From Tribonema minus (Eukaryota; Sar; Xanthophyceae; Tribonematales; Tribonemataceae), in the NCBI GenBank assembly GCA_017506865.1, contig JAFCMP010000013.1, forward strand, positions 1,364,001 through 1,428,000: a stretch of 64,000 nucleotides of DNA. The letters run 5' to 3'. Position numbers and translations under genes: made by a program. Below are positions 63,762 to 64,000 of this stretch, piece by piece; positions within the stretch are counted from its first letter, which is position 1; every line of letters begins with the position of its first letter. The notes below the pieces were generated by a model, which saw nothing but the letters and a program-made list of their open reading frames with translations, had not been told where the DNA came from and did not search any database.

Positions 63762-63937
63762 TGCGCCCAGGTGTGGTCGATACAACGCATCTCGGTACCT
63801 GTACGACAGTGTTGTCGATACAACGCATCTCAGTTCCTGTACGACAGTGTCGTACAGTGTCGTACAGATACCGAGATGCATTGTATACAGTGTCGTACAG
63901 GGACCGAGGTGCGTTGTATCGACAACACCTGGGCGCA
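63762..63937. repeat. Large imperfect inverted repeat (foldback) with internal tandem units
   Basis: Left arm from TGCGCCCAGGTGT and right arm ending ACACCTGGGCGCA are reverse complements with few mismatches over about 87 bp each; the centre is near 63850. Each arm carries repeated units of the CGATACAACGCATCTC type followed by a CTGTACGACAGTGT-type unit. As RNA it would form a long hairpin; as DNA it resembles a foldback or MITE-like element. Confidence 0.75.
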
Positions 63938-64000
63938 AAACGTGAAGAAACACATAGTGGGTAGGGGGCATTTGGACATGGCGGGTGGCCCTGGGGGGGC

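Noticed and set aside
63762..63937. CRISPR-like or direct-repeat array
   Set aside because: The units are arranged as an inverted repeat without regular spacers, and the context is eukaryotic.

Overview
The window is nuclear DNA of a eukaryote. It has a 36-exon gene with GT-AG introns (two look GC-AG), GC-rich and Ala-rich exons, scattered TTAGGG/CCCTAA telomere-type tracts, secreted EGF-like proteins of the CPNxCSGHG type, and ankyrin proteins built on the WARANGCPWD repeat. The last two families are common in stramenopile algae and also occur in other algae. A stramenopile alga (xanthophyte or brown-algal relative) is my best guess, not a demonstrated assignment.

Layout. (1) 1-11732: one nearly complete, apparently young Ty3/gypsy-type LTR retrotransposon on the minus strand; the outer part of its left (3') LTR lies outside the window. 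Its order is ORF1, gag, pol and an integrase C-terminal ORF. Pol begins with a cytosine-5 DNA methyltransferase domain, followed by protease, reverse transcriptase, RNase H and integrase. All three ORF junctions fall on UGA codons: one in-frame UGA and two where a +1 shift at the UGA joins the frames. (2) 13116-17053: two paralogous secreted EGF-like proteins arranged head to head. (3) 19545-46760: a single plus-strand gene of 36 exons that I could splice by hand in one continuous frame to about 1874 residues. It encodes a kinesin-3-like protein with an N-terminal C2 domain, a long coiled coil, a central motor, an FHA domain and a C-terminal EF-hand. Its introns contain many degenerate tandem copies of the adjacent exon edges, telomere-like repeats and TTGAAG hexamer tracts. 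(4) 48683-55362: three ankyrin-repeat paralogs, one intact (minus), one with a premature stop (plus) and one with a frameshift (minus). (5) 57411-60993: a minus-strand, multi-exon gene of unknown function, rich in Ala/Pro and Gln. (6) The last 3 kb has no gene I can support and ends in a large imperfect inverted repeat.

The most interesting items are the methyltransferase-bearing retrotransposon with its UGA junctions, and the repeated echoes of splice junctions inside the kinesin introns. Exon coordinates were worked out by eye from splice consensus and phase and have no transcript support.
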